Source: Sphingomonas sp. Leaf20 (lineage in GTDB: Bacteria; Pseudomonadota; Alphaproteobacteria; Sphingomonadales; Sphingomonadaceae). From it: DNA of 64,000 nucleotides. The stretch lies in NCBI RefSeq assembly GCF_001421535.1, contig NZ_LMKN01000001.1:1276267-1340266 (forward strand). Reading direction: 5' to 3'. Below the pieces are notes generated by a model. The model saw only the letters and a list, made by a program, of their open reading frames with translations. It was not told the DNA's origin and ran no database searches. The position numbers and the translations under genes were made by a program. Below, piece after piece: positions 10,971 through 20,089 of this stretch. How positions within the stretch are numbered: the stretch's first letter is position 1; every line of letters begins with the position of its first letter.

Positions 10971-11818
10971 TTGCGGTCCTTCAGCTGGTCGAACGGGCTG
11001 ACACCGAGTGCATGCCCCATCGGCCCGTGCCCTGCACCCAGCCCCGGCGGCTGTGCAAGCGCGGCGCGGACGAACGCGATCGCGCGCGCAATTGCCGCGT
11101 CGAGCGGCATGCCCTGTGCCAACCCCGCGGCGATGCCGCTGGCGAGCGTGCAACCGGTGCCGTGCGCGTGGCGGGTTTCGATGCGGGGGTTGGTCCAGCG
11201 CGTTTCGCCGGCGTCGGTGACGAGGCGGTCGGTGATCTGCTCGCCCTCGCCGTGCCCGCCCTTGATCAGCATGGCCGGCCCGAGCGCGCGCACCGCCGCC
11301 TCGCCGCCGAGGGCGGCGAGCTCGGGGAGGTTGGGGGTGACGAGCGTAGCGACCCGCATGAGGCGGGCGAACGCGGCAATGGTCGCCGGGTCGGCGAGTA
11401 CGGAGCCGCTGCTGGCGATCATCACCGGGTCGAAGATTATGGGGATGCGTGCTTGGTGATGTCGCCCTGCCCCTCCTTGTTCTCCCGCGAAGGCGGGAGT
11501 CCAGTCTGGGCTCCCGCCTTCGCGGGAGAACAATGTGGTCAGGCGGTCGGCTACGGCGTTGGCGGTTTCTGCCGAGCCGATCATGCCGATCTTTACCGCG
11601 TCGACGCCGATGTCGGACACGACCGAGTCGATCTGCGCGAGGACGATGTCGGTGGGCACTGGGTGGACCGCCTGAACGCCGAGCGTGTTCTGCGCGGTGA
11701 TCGCGGTGATGGCGGTCATCGCATGGCCGCCAAGCATCGTCACGGTCTTGATGTCCGCCTGGATGCCGGCGCCGCCGCCTGAATCCGAGCCGGCAATGAT
11801 GAGGATTCTGGCGGTCAT
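10958..11818 (-). CDS. thiD: Hydroxymethylpyrimidine/phosphomethylpyrimidine kinase with an in-frame palindromic insertion
   Basis: 286 residues from MTARILIIAGSDSGGGAGIQADIKT. The enzyme phosphorylates HMP and HMP-P in thiamine synthesis and belongs to the ribokinase fold. GGHAMTAITAITAQNT, FDPVMIASSG, LITPNLPE-like TLVTPNLPELAAL and the catalytic GTGCTLASGIAAGLAQG are all intact. Residues 96-114 are encoded by a 57-nt perfect palindrome (11477-11533), and a further Gly/His-rich stretch follows before IPIIFDPVM. In homologues this place is a short loop, so the enzyme probably tolerates the insertion. An upstream ATG at 11902 is less likely to be the start. Confidence 0.95.
   Translation of the reverse strand: MTARILIIAGSDSGGGAGIQADIKTVTMLGGHAMTAITAITAQNTLGVQAVHPVPTDIVLAQIDSVVSDIGVDAVKIGMIGSAETANAVADRLTTLFSREGGSPDWTPAFAGEQGGAGRHHQARIPIIFDPVMIASSGSVLADPATIAAFARLMRVATLVTPNLPELAALGGEAAVRALGPAMLIKGGHGEGEQITDRLVTDAGETRWTNPRIETRHAHGTGCTLASGIAAGLAQGMPLDAAIARAIAFVRAALAQPPGLGAGHGPMGHALGVSPFDQLKDRKCPA
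11477..11533. repeat. 57-nt palindrome inside thiD
   Basis: Two 23-nt arms, starting TTGTTCTCCCGCGAAGG and perfectly complementary, flank an 11-nt centre, tccagtctggg. The length is 19 codons and the thiD frame reads through it without a stop, giving FSREGGSPDWTPAFAGEQ. The core CGCCTTCGCGGG also occurs in the intergenic element at 15906-15998, so this is one member of a dispersed family. Confidence 0.93.
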
Positions 11819-11899
11819 TGGCGGTGCCGGGCGGGGTTGGAGGTCATGGGTTGAGCTATGCCATAGTCGGTGCGGTGCGGGACAGGGCCATGCCTTCAC

Positions 11900-12003
11900 C
11901 ACCGCCCCGCCGGAGGCCGGGGCCCAACTGGGGGCTGCTGGCAGAGGGCAGATCCGTTACCGACGCCTTTCCAATTGGGCCCCGGCCTTCGCCGGGGGTG
12001 GTA
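11900..12003. repeat. Palindromic element (CCAATTGGGCCCCGG family) between thiD and DUF1272
   Basis: The left arm ends GGCCGGGGCCCAACTGG and the right arm begins CCAATTGGGCCCCGGCC and ends GCCGGGGGTGG. The arms are separated by about 37 nt. The same arms are found inside tsaC at 22463-22561. The element fills most of the 200-nt space upstream of thiD and downstream of the DUF1272 gene. Confidence 0.85.
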
Positions 12004-12019
12004 GAGGTTGGAAAGGTGT

Positions 12020-12235
12020 TTAGTGCCGCCTACCCGACGCCGGCCTCTGCGGGGGCGCTTCGCCCAACCGCGTCGGGCGGTCGAGCAGTTCGCCGCCGCA
12101 ATTGGGGCAACGCTCGTCGAGCGCGTCTGCACAGGTCGCGCAGAAGGTGCATTCGAACGAGCAGATGAACGCGCCAGGCGCATCGGCCGGAAGCTCGGCG
12201 GCGCAGCGTTCGCAGCTGGGGCGCATCTCCAGCAT
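12020..12235 (-). CDS. DUF1272 zinc-ribbon-like small protein
   Basis: 71 residues. Cysteine pairs CERC, CSFEC, CATC and CPNC make two probable zinc knuckles, in the order MRPSCERCAAELP, FICSFECTFCATCADAL, RCPNCGGELLDRP. This is the DUF1272 family, whose function is unknown. The C-terminal PPQRPASGRRH runs towards the neighbouring repeat and is unlike the family core. Its ATG overlaps the glmM stop by one base, so it is probably cotranscribed with glmM. Confidence 0.88.
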   Translation of the reverse strand: MLEMRPSCERCAAELPADAPGAFICSFECTFCATCADALDERCPNCGGELLDRPTRLGEAPPQRPASGRRH

Positions 12236-13575
12236 CAGGCGGCCACCTTGCGCACCGCGTCGCAGATCCGGTCGACGACGCGCTCGACCTGACCGGGATC
12301 ATCGCCCTCCGCCATCACGCGGATCACGGGTTCGGTGCCCGACGGGCGGATGACGAGCCGTCCCTTGCCGACAAGCTCGTCCTCCGCTTGCGCGATCACT
12401 GCTTTCACCGATTCGTCGTCGAGCGGCTTGCCGCCGCCGAACCGGACGTTCTTGAGCAACTGCGGCAGGGGCTCGAAGCGGTGCAGCACTTCGCCCGCGG
12501 GCGCGCCCGAGCGCTTGACCTCGGCGAGGATCTGGAGCGCCGCAACGAGCCCGTCGCCGGTCGTCGCATAATCCGACAGGATGATATGCCCCGACTGCTC
12601 GCCGCCGACATTATAGCCGCTCGACCGCATCTTCTCGAGCACATGGCGATCGCCCACCTTGGTGCGGATCAGACCCAGTCCCTGCGCGGCGAGATGCCGT
12701 TCGAGGCCGAGGTTGGACATGACCGTGGCGACGAGGCCGCCGCCCGCGAGCCGCCCCTGGCGCGCCCAGCTGGCGGCGATCGTCGCCATCAGCTGGTCGC
12801 CGTCGACGATCGTGCCGGTCTCGTCGACGACGATCAGCCGGTCCGCGTCGCCGTCGAGCGCGATGCCGATGTCCGCGCCGCTCGCCACCACCGTCTCGGC
12901 GAGCGCCTGCGGTGCGGTCGAACCGACGCCGTCGTTGATGTTGATGCCGTTGGGGGTGACGCCGATCGCGACGACGTCCGCGCCGAGCTCCCAGAGCGCG
13001 GACGGCGCGACCTTGTAGGCGGCGCCGTTCGCGCAATCGAGCACGATCCGCATCCCGTCGAGCCGGAGATTTTCGGGGAAGGTCGACTTGGCGAAATGGA
13101 TATAGCGTCCCTGCGCGTCGTCGATCCGGCGTGCGCGGCCGATGGCGCTCGACGCGACGAGTGGCACGTCGCCGTCGATCAGCGCCTCGATCGCGGTCTC
13201 CGCCTCATCAGACAGCTTGTAGCCATCGGGGCCGAACAGCTTGATCCCGTTATCGGCATAGGGATTGTGGCTGGCGGAGATCATCACGCCGATATCCGCG
13301 CGCATCGACTGCGTCAGCATCGCGACCGCGGGCGTCGGCATCGGCCCGACCATGACCACGTCCATGCCGACGCTGGTAAAGCCCGCGACCAGCGCGGATT
13401 CGAGCATATAACCCGACAGCCGCGTATCCTTGCCAATCACCACCCGGTGGCGGTGATCGCCGCGCAGGAAATAGGCGCCCGCCGCCATGCCGACCTTCAT
13501 CGCCATCTCCGCGGTCATCGGCGACAGGTTGGTGGCGCCACGAATGCCATCGGTGCCGAAATATTTCCTTGCCAT
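12235..13575 (-). CDS. glmM: Phosphoglucosamine mutase
   Basis: 446 residues, the usual length. It converts glucosamine-6-phosphate to glucosamine-1-phosphate for UDP-GlcNAc, peptidoglycan and LPS synthesis. The N-terminus [10 protein letters not shown], the phosphoserine loop [17 protein letters not shown], the metal loop [13 protein letters not shown], the sugar-binding GGEQSGHII and the phosphate loop [14 protein letters not shown] are all present. MISASHNP rather than the general TGSHNP separates it from the phosphomannomutase at 49.4 kb. Confidence 0.97.
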   Translation of the reverse strand: MARKYFGTDGIRGATNLSPMTAEMAMKVGMAAGAYFLRGDHRHRVVIGKDTRLSGYMLESALVAGFTSVGMDVVMVGPMPTPAVAMLTQSMRADIGVMISASHNPYADNGIKLFGPDGYKLSDEAETAIEALIDGDVPLVASSAIGRARRIDDAQGRYIHFAKSTFPENLRLDGMRIVLDCANGAAYKVAPSALWELGADVVAIGVTPNGININDGVGSTAPQALAETVVASGADIGIALDGDADRLIVVDETGTIVDGDQLMATIAASWARQGRLAGGGLVATVMSNLGLERHLAAQGLGLIRTKVGDRHVLEKMRSSGYNVGGEQSGHIILSDYATTGDGLVAALQILAEVKRSGAPAGEVLHRFEPLPQLLKNVRFGGGKPLDDESVKAVIAQAEDELVGKGRLVIRPSGTEPVIRVMAEGDDPGQVERVVDRICDAVRKVAA

Positions 13576-13644
13576 TCGTTATGCTTTCCGTCCGGTATCG
13601 GGGTCTGGCGGCGTTGATAGCGCGGTGTCACACGAAGGGCGAGC

Positions 13645-14886
13645 ATGTCGCAGGCTACACGGATTCTTCTCTCCCTGATCATCGGGCTGGCCGCGGGCAT
13701 CGCGCTCGCCGCGTTCGCACCCGGCAGCGTCGGTCCGGTGATCACCGTCGCACAGCCGATCGGAAGTGCCTGGCTGAACGCGTTGCAGATGACGATCGTC
13801 CCGCTGGTCGTTTCGCTGCTGATCACCGGCGTCGCCGCAACCGCGGAGGCGGCGCAGGCCGGGCGGCTCGCGGGGCGGGCGATCGCGCTGTATGTCGCGC
13901 TGCTCGCGCTGTCGGCGACCGCAGCTGCGCTGGTGACGCCGCTGCTGCTCGCGCTGTTCCCGATTCCCGCCGACTCCGCCGCCAGCCTGCGCGCGGCGAT
14001 CCCAGGGCTGCATGCGATGAGCGCGGCGCCGCCGCTAGGCGAGTTTCTGGCCGCGATCATCCCGACCAACATCGTCAAGGCGGCGGCCGAGAACGCGTTC
14101 ATCTCGCTCATCATCTTCGCGCTGATCTTCGCGTTCGCGATGACGCGGATCGATGCGAAGGGTCGCGCGCTGCTGACCGCGTTCTTCACCGCGGTGCGCG
14201 ACGCGATGCTGGTGGTGATCGAATGGATCCTGTGGATCGCACCCGTCGGCGTCTCTGCGCTCGCGCTCGTCGTCGGCGCACGCGCGGGCACCGGCGCGTT
14301 CGGCGCGCTGGTCCATTATATCCTGATCGTCGCCGGCGTGGGCGTCATCGTGTCGCTTGCCGCCTATCCGATCGCGGTGTTCGGCGGACGCGTGCGGATC
14401 GGCGACTATGCACGCGCCGCGCTGCCGAGCCAGGCGGTCGCGATCAGCACGCAGTCGTCGATCGCCTCGCTCCCATCAATGGTCGAGGGGGCGAGCGCGC
14501 TCGGCGTCCCGGTCGCCACGTCGGGGATCACGCTGCCCCTGGCGGTGGCGATCTTTCGCGCGACCGGGCCAGCGATGAACCTTGCTGTCGCGATCTATGT
14601 CGCCTTCTGGTTCGGCGTGCCGCTGTCGCCCGCGGTGCTTGCGGTCGGCGTCGTCGTCGCGACGCTGACCTCGCTCGGGTCGGTCAGCCTGCCGGGCACG
14701 ATCAGCTATGTCAGCGCGATCGCGCCGATCGCGGCGGCGATCGGGGCACCGGTCGCGCCGCTGGGGCTGCTCGTCGCGGTCGAGACGATCCCCGACATCA
14801 TCCGGACGCTGGGGAACGTTATGATGGATCTCGCGACCACGGTGACGCTTTCGCGCCGGAATGGCGGCCGCGACAGCGAAGGATGA
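13645..14886 (+). CDS. Dicarboxylate/amino acid:cation symporter (DAACS family)
   Basis: 413 residues, with GAAGGGCGAG before ATG 13645. This is an inner-membrane secondary transporter of the GltP/DctA type. Diagnostic segments are [26 protein letters not shown] in the second helix region, the serine-rich re-entrant loop [15 protein letters not shown], and the substrate-site helix [16 protein letters not shown]. The usual NMDGT of DctA is replaced by GPAMN, so the substrate may differ and is left open. The aldo/keto reductase start lies 4 nt after its stop, suggesting one transcript. Confidence 0.9.
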   Translation: MSQATRILLSLIIGLAAGIALAAFAPGSVGPVITVAQPIGSAWLNALQMTIVPLVVSLLITGVAATAEAAQAGRLAGRAIALYVALLALSATAAALVTPLLLALFPIPADSAASLRAAIPGLHAMSAAPPLGEFLAAIIPTNIVKAAAENAFISLIIFALIFAFAMTRIDAKGRALLTAFFTAVRDAMLVVIEWILWIAPVGVSALALVVGARAGTGAFGALVHYILIVAGVGVIVSLAAYPIAVFGGRVRIGDYARAALPSQAVAISTQSSIASLPSMVEGASALGVPVATSGITLPLAVAIFRATGPAMNLAVAIYVAFWFGVPLSPAVLAVGVVVATLTSLGSVSLPGTISYVSAIAPIAAAIGAPVAPLGLLVAVETIPDIIRTLGNVMMDLATTVTLSRRNGGRDSEG

Positions 14887-14890
14887 CCCG

Positions 14891-15883
<993 letters not shown>

Positions 15884-15905
15884 CCGGGTCCTACCCTCTC
15901 ATAAT

Positions 15906-15998
15906 CGTCATCCCCGCGCAGGCGGGGATCCAGACTGGCGAACCGTGGTCTATCACGAACCACAGAGTGTCTGGATCCCCGCCTTCGCGGGGATGACG
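15906..15998. repeat. Palindromic element (GTCATCCCCGC family) between convergent genes
   Basis: The left arm CGTCATCCCCGCGCAGGCGG..ATCCAGACT and the right arm, AGTGTCTGGATCCCCGCC..GGGGATGACG, form a 93-nt element. Each arm can also fold on its own (CCCCGCGCAGGCGGGG and CCCCGCCTTCGCGGGG). It fills the space between the aldo/keto reductase and the POT transporter, which converge on it, so it may end both transcripts. Confidence 0.92.
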
Positions 15999-16054
15999 GA
16001 TCGTTTAGGCGATGACGGATCATGGGGAATGATCCGTCGGTAGGTCCAGCAGCC

Positions 16055-17848
16055 TTACTGAACCCCGTGCATCCACTTCTTGATCAGCGGCGAGATCAGC
16101 AGCAGCAGCACGCCGATCCCCGCCGAGACCAGCCCGATCGTCCAGAACACGCCCGCATAGGTGTCGAGGCTGACCTTCAGATTGGTCACCTGACCGCCGA
16201 CCGTCTCGACGCTGGCGACCTGTGCGACGATGCCCGCGACATATTGCGCGACCGAGATCGACAGGAACCAGACGCCCATCATCAACCCGACGACGCGCGC
16301 GATCGACAGCTTGGTGATCATGCTGAGACCGACCGGCGAGATGCAGAGCTCGGCGAACGAGTGGATGAAGTAGAGCCCGGCCAGCCACCAGATCGCGACC
16401 TTGAACGTGGGGCCCACCATGCTCGCGCCCCAGACGAGGAACAGGAAGCCGACGCCGACGCCGATCAGCGCGATGCCGAACTTGACCGGGATCGACGGCT
16501 CGATGCCCCGGGCGGCGAGCTTGGTCCACAGGATCGACATCACCGGCGCGAGCGCGACGATAAAGAAGGCGTTGAAGAACTGCGTCTGCCCGGCCGAGAT
16601 GCTGAACAGCCCGAAGACGCTGAGATCGGTGTTGCGATCCGCAAACAGCGTGAGGCTCGAGCCTGCCTGCTCGAACAGCGTCCAGAACACGACGTTGAAC
16701 ACGATCAGCACCATCGCCGCGAGCATCATCTGGAACTCGCGCCGCTCGCCATTGACGAACGACCAGATCAGGATGCCCGGCACCGCGACCAGGAACGTGC
16801 CGAACAGCAATTTGCCCATCAGCGACAGCGAGACGATGTAGCCGATGATCCCCGACCCCGGCACCGGCGGCTCGGCGTTCATCAGGTTGACGAACAGCAG
16901 ATAGAAGATCGGGATGCCGAGCAGCGCGAGCGCATAGATGCCGAGCGCGCGATCGGGACCGCTGCGCACCGGCGGCTCGCCATATCCGTTCAGTTTGCCG
17001 CCATCGAACTGGATCAGCGTCCACGAGAACAGCATGCCGATCGCCGCCAGCCCGAAGCCGGCCCACCAGCCGAACGCGACCGCGAGGAACGGGCAGAGCA
17101 GCTGCGAGAACAGCGAGCCGAGGTTGATCCCCATGTAGAAGATCGTGAACCCGGCATCGCGCCGCTTGTCGCCCTGTGCGTAGAGCTCGCCGACCATCGT
17201 CGAGATGTTGGGCTTGAAGAAGCCGTTACCGACCGAGATCATGCACAGAGCGAGCAGCATGATCGTGACGTAGAACTCGCTGCGTTCGGCACCCGACGCG
17301 AAGCCACCCTTCTCGACGGTGCGCGCGACCGAGCCGTCGGCGGCGAGCAGCGAGACGGTGCCGTCGTCGTTCCCCTTGATCTGAAGGCGCCCGGCGGGAT
17401 CGGCGAGATAGCGGACCTCGCTGCCGTTGCGCTCCTCGACCTGGATCTCGTAGCGCTGGCTGGCGATCGTCGCATAGGGCTTGGCGGTCTCGCCGCCGAA
17501 GCAGAGCAGCAGATACCCCATCGCCATGATGATCGCGCCGAACTTCACCGCGCGCTTCGAACCCAGATACTGATCCGCGAGATAGCCGCCGACGAGCGGC
17601 GTCAGATACACCAGCGCGGTGTAGCCGCCGTACAGCCCGGTCGCCTCGCGGTCGCCGAACACGAAATGCTTGGTGAGGTACAGCGTGAGCAGCGCGCGCA
17701 TGCCGTAATAGCCGAAACGCTCCCACATCTCGGTGGTGAACAATCGCGCGAGCTGGCGGGGATGGCCGAACCAGGTCTCCCCGCTGGCGGGGTTCACGTG
17801 GGTGATATCCGGCTCTCGCGGTGTATCCGCGGTCGGGGTGTCCACCAT
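16055..17848 (-). CDS. Proton-dependent peptide MFS transporter (POT family) with a periplasmic insert
   Basis: 597 residues, with GGGAG 8 nt before ATG 17848. POT signatures are TEMWERFGYYGMRALLTLYLT at helix 1, GGYLADQYLGSKRAVKFGA, and GNGFFKPNISTMVGELY. The transporter imports di- and tripeptides with protons. About 80 residues between helix 3 and helix 4 (YATIASQRYEIQVEERNG to GAERSEF) are inserted relative to the standard ~450-500-residue proteins. By topology this insert faces the periplasm. It is the only gene of its transcript. Confidence 0.94.
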   Translation of the reverse strand: MVDTPTADTPREPDITHVNPASGETWFGHPRQLARLFTTEMWERFGYYGMRALLTLYLTKHFVFGDREATGLYGGYTALVYLTPLVGGYLADQYLGSKRAVKFGAIIMAMGYLLLCFGGETAKPYATIASQRYEIQVEERNGSEVRYLADPAGRLQIKGNDDGTVSLLAADGSVARTVEKGGFASGAERSEFYVTIMLLALCMISVGNGFFKPNISTMVGELYAQGDKRRDAGFTIFYMGINLGSLFSQLLCPFLAVAFGWWAGFGLAAIGMLFSWTLIQFDGGKLNGYGEPPVRSGPDRALGIYALALLGIPIFYLLFVNLMNAEPPVPGSGIIGYIVSLSLMGKLLFGTFLVAVPGILIWSFVNGERREFQMMLAAMVLIVFNVVFWTLFEQAGSSLTLFADRNTDLSVFGLFSISAGQTQFFNAFFIVALAPVMSILWTKLAARGIEPSIPVKFGIALIGVGVGFLFLVWGASMVGPTFKVAIWWLAGLYFIHSFAELCISPVGLSMITKLSIARVVGLMMGVWFLSISVAQYVAGIVAQVASVETVGGQVTNLKVSLDTYAGVFWTIGLVSAGIGVLLLLISPLIKKWMHGVQ

Positions 17849-18012
17849 CTCTTACGCTCCCTGCTACGCTGGGCCGCCGTCGAACGCGGCGGCTTCATTG
17901 CCGCCTTACCTAGCGGCAAAGCCGGGACTGTAAATATCGGTGGCCGTGGGACCACCTGCTAAATCGCGGATGCGGCTGTAAATCGCCGCGCTACGTGCCT
18001 ATCTGCGGGGCG

Positions 18013-18588
18013 ATGTTCAACGACACTTCCAGTCCGCTCGCACTGCTCGCGACCCGCCGCTCGGGCAAGCCGCGCGACCTTGCCGCCCCTGGTCCCGACG
18101 CCGACCAGTTCGCGCAAATTCTCGCGATCGCCGCGCGGACCCCCGATCACGGCAAGCTGGCGCCCTGGCGTTTCGTCGTGGTCGGGCAGGACCAGCGGAC
18201 CGCGCTGGCTGCGCTGATCATCGATGCGTACCGCGTCGAGCGCCCCACCGCGTCGCGCACCGAGATCGAGGCGCTCGACCAGTTCGCACATCAGGCGCCC
18301 GCGCTCGTCGTCGTGCTGTCGTCCCCAAGGCCGAGCCACATCCCGGTATGGGAGCAGGAATTGTCGGCGGGGGCCGCGTGTATGAACCTGCTCCACGCGG
18401 TGCATGCGCTCGGCTTTGCCGGCGGCTGGCTGACCGGGTGGCCGAGCTTTTCGGACGCGGTTCGCGATGCGTTCGGAGAACCGCACGAGCGCATCGCCGG
18501 ATTCATGTTCATCGGCACGCCATCGCGCGCGCTCGACGAACGGCCCCGCCCCGATATGGAACGCGTCGTCTCGCGCTGGCGGCCGTAG
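18013..18588 (+). CDS. Nitroreductase-family FMN oxidoreductase
   Basis: 191 residues from MFNDTSSPLALLATRRSGK. It has the flavin-binding start RRSGKPRDLAAPGP, the region RTPDHGKLAPWRFVVVG, and the C-terminal GGWLTGWPSFSDAVRDAFG with FIGTPSRALDERPRPD. It resembles the YdjA branch of nitroreductases, which use NAD(P)H and FMN. The physiological substrate is unknown. It is divergent from the POT gene, and the GntR regulator follows 37 nt downstream on the same strand. Confidence 0.92.
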   Translation: MFNDTSSPLALLATRRSGKPRDLAAPGPDADQFAQILAIAARTPDHGKLAPWRFVVVGQDQRTALAALIIDAYRVERPTASRTEIEALDQFAHQAPALVVVLSSPRPSHIPVWEQELSAGAACMNLLHAVHALGFAGGWLTGWPSFSDAVRDAFGEPHERIAGFMFIGTPSRALDERPRPDMERVVSRWRP

Positions 18589-18625
18589 GACTCGACGAAT
18601 CGCCGAATTGCTGTATTAGGGGAGC

Positions 18626-18982
18626 ATGACAGCGCTCAGCAGCGACGACAGCCCGGTATATCTCCGCCTCCGCAGCACGATCGCGGCCGGGATCCTGCGT
18701 GGCGACTATCGCACGGGCGACCAGCTGCCATCGGTGCGCGCCTTTGCGGCGGAACACGGCGCCAATCCGCTGACGGTGGCCAAGGCCTATCAGAGCTTTC
18801 AGGACGACGGCTATGTCGAGGTGCGCCGCGGCGTCGGCATGTTCGTAATGCCGGGCGCCGCCGAAGCGCTGCGCGTCGCCGAGCGCGAGAACTTCGTGAC
18901 GACGCAGTGGCCGCGCATTCTCGGGCATATCGAATTGCTCGGGCTCGACGCGCACGATCTGCTGGAGCGCGAGCGGATCTGA
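18626..18982 (+). CDS. Short GntR-family regulator (YtrA-like)
   Basis: 118 residues. The N-terminal winged helix is canonical: PVYLRLRSTIAAGILRGDYRTGDQLPSVRAFAAEHGANPLTVAKAYQSFQDDGYVEVRRGVGMFV. The effector domain is only ~40 residues, as in the YtrA subfamily, which often regulates ABC transporters. No transporter of that type is adjacent; the close upstream neighbour is the nitroreductase. The targets are therefore unknown. Confidence 0.93.
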   Translation: MTALSSDDSPVYLRLRSTIAAGILRGDYRTGDQLPSVRAFAAEHGANPLTVAKAYQSFQDDGYVEVRRGVGMFVMPGAAEALRVAERENFVTTQWPRILGHIELLGLDAHDLLERERI

Positions 18983-19010
18983 CCTGCCGCGCCCGTCCCG
19001 GGTGGCCGGC

Positions 19011-19826
19011 CTAGAAGATTCCGAGTGCGGCGACGTCCTCGACGCTGAGGTCGATCCCGAACAACAGGCTCATCCGGATCCGGTACACGCGCGGATCGGT
19101 GATCTCGCCAGCGGTCGTGTCGGTGCCCGACCGGCGGCGATAATTGCGGCCGATCAGCGAGGCAAAGCCGTTCGGAAGGACGATGCTCGCGATCGGCGTA
19201 TGCGTGAAGCGGCTGGCGGGCGCGGTCGAGGTCCAGTGGTTCCCCATCGCCAGATCCGCGTCGAACACCTCGCCGAGCGTGAAGCTGTATTGCGGCTGGA
19301 ACCCGCCCGTCTCGCCGCGGCCATCGGTGGACATCGGATCGCCGTCACGCAGCAACAGCCAGCCCTGCTCGGTCGCGTCGAGCCGGAAACGCGCGCCGTC
19401 CGGCGCGGTCGCCTCGGCGCCGTCCGCCAGCGGAAGAACGGGCGTGTAGCTGCCGCCGAAACCGGTGTCGGCGATCCAGTCCTGCCCGTCGATCGTCACC
19501 AGCGCGAACGTATGCGTCAGCGGCGGAACGTCGGTCGCGGCAATCCAGACGCGCGCGAGGAGCGGCCGCGCAGTAAAACCGAGTTCGGCGAGCGCATCGA
19601 GGAACAGCCGGTTATGCTCGAAACAATAGCCGCCGCGGCGCGCGGTGACGAGCTTGGCGAAGACCGGGGCGCTGTCGATCGCGACACCGCGCCCGAGCAC
19701 GACGTCGAGATCCTCGAACGGGATCGCCAGCCGGTGCGCCTGTTGCAGGCGACCGAGCCCGATCGAATCGAGCGTCGGCCGCGCGGGCATGGCGACACGG
19801 GTGAGATAGGCGTCGAGGTCGAACAT
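19011..19826 (-). CDS. Arylamine N-acetyltransferase
   Basis: 271 residues from MFDLDAYLTRVAMPARPTLDSIGLGRLQQAH. An open frame continues upstream to 19970, but that part is the translated palindrome at 19860-19930 and is not family sequence. The Cys-His-Asp triad is visible in RRGGYCFEHN, LTHTFALV and IADTGFGG. The enzyme transfers acetyl groups from acetyl-CoA to aromatic amines. It is convergent with the GntR gene, 28 nt away. Confidence 0.93.
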   Translation of the reverse strand: MFDLDAYLTRVAMPARPTLDSIGLGRLQQAHRLAIPFEDLDVVLGRGVAIDSAPVFAKLVTARRGGYCFEHNRLFLDALAELGFTARPLLARVWIAATDVPPLTHTFALVTIDGQDWIADTGFGGSYTPVLPLADGAEATAPDGARFRLDATEQGWLLLRDGDPMSTDGRGETGGFQPQYSFTLGEVFDADLAMGNHWTSTAPASRFTHTPIASIVLPNGFASLIGRNYRRRSGTDTTAGEITDPRVYRIRMSLLFGIDLSVEDVAALGIF

Positions 19827-19859
19827 CTGGTTTTCTGTATCCCTTTTCCGCCCCCTATA

Positions 19860-19930
19860 CCGTTCGTGTTGAGCGAAGTCGAAGCACCTAAGGTTGAGAC
19901 GTGCCCCTCGACTTCGCTCAGGGCGAACGG
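19860..19930. repeat. Palindromic element (CCGTTCG family, short form)
   Basis: The left arm CCGTTCGTGTTGAGCGAAG..CGAAGCAC and the right arm GTGCCCCTCGACTTCGC..GGGCGAACGG form a 71-nt inverted repeat with about 15 nt in the centre. It lies in the 263-nt region upstream of the acetyltransferase, next to a second element of another family. Confidence 0.92.
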
Positions 19931-19988
19931 ACGGTGGAGGATCGAACGGGGGGTAGAGGAGAATGGACAAGCGCCGGCCCTACCCCCT

Positions 19989-20073
19989 CCGTCATCCTGG
20001 GCTCGACCCAGGATCCAGAGCCACAGACGCCGGCGCGCGTGACTTTGGATCCTGACTTTCGTCAGGATGACGG
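19989..20073. repeat. Palindromic element (CCGTCATCCTG family)
   Basis: Outer arms CCGTCATCCTGG and CAGGATGACGG enclose two small hairpins: CCTGGGCTCGACCCAGG on the left and CCTGACTTTCGTCAGG on the right. Inner boxes are GGATCCAGAGCCAC and TTTGGATCC. Near-identical copies lie at 22861 and 33703, and a half copy at 25828. It sits just downstream of the acyl-CoA dehydrogenase stop. Confidence 0.92.
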
Positions 20074-20089
20074 GGCTTGATCGCGCGGC

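Noticed and set aside
12020-12060. Possible palindromic insertion at the end of the DUF1272 gene
   Set aside because: The C-terminal tail has a repeat-like GC-rich stretch, but no matching second arm lies inside the gene, so I do not count it as an in-frame element.
15906-15998. Palindromes as CRISPR array or transposon ends
   Set aside because: The copies are single, different from each other, and far apart. No regular spacers, cas genes, target-site duplications or transposase are visible.
16022-17962. 646-codon plus-strand frame over the POT transporter
   Set aside because: Asp/Arg/Gln-rich shadow of a membrane-protein gene on the other strand.
19827-19970. N-terminal extension of the arylamine N-acetyltransferase
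   Set aside because: The extra 48 codons translate the palindrome at 19860-19930. The family N-terminus MFDLDAYL starts later, so this copy is not an in-frame insertion like those in thiD and tsaC.
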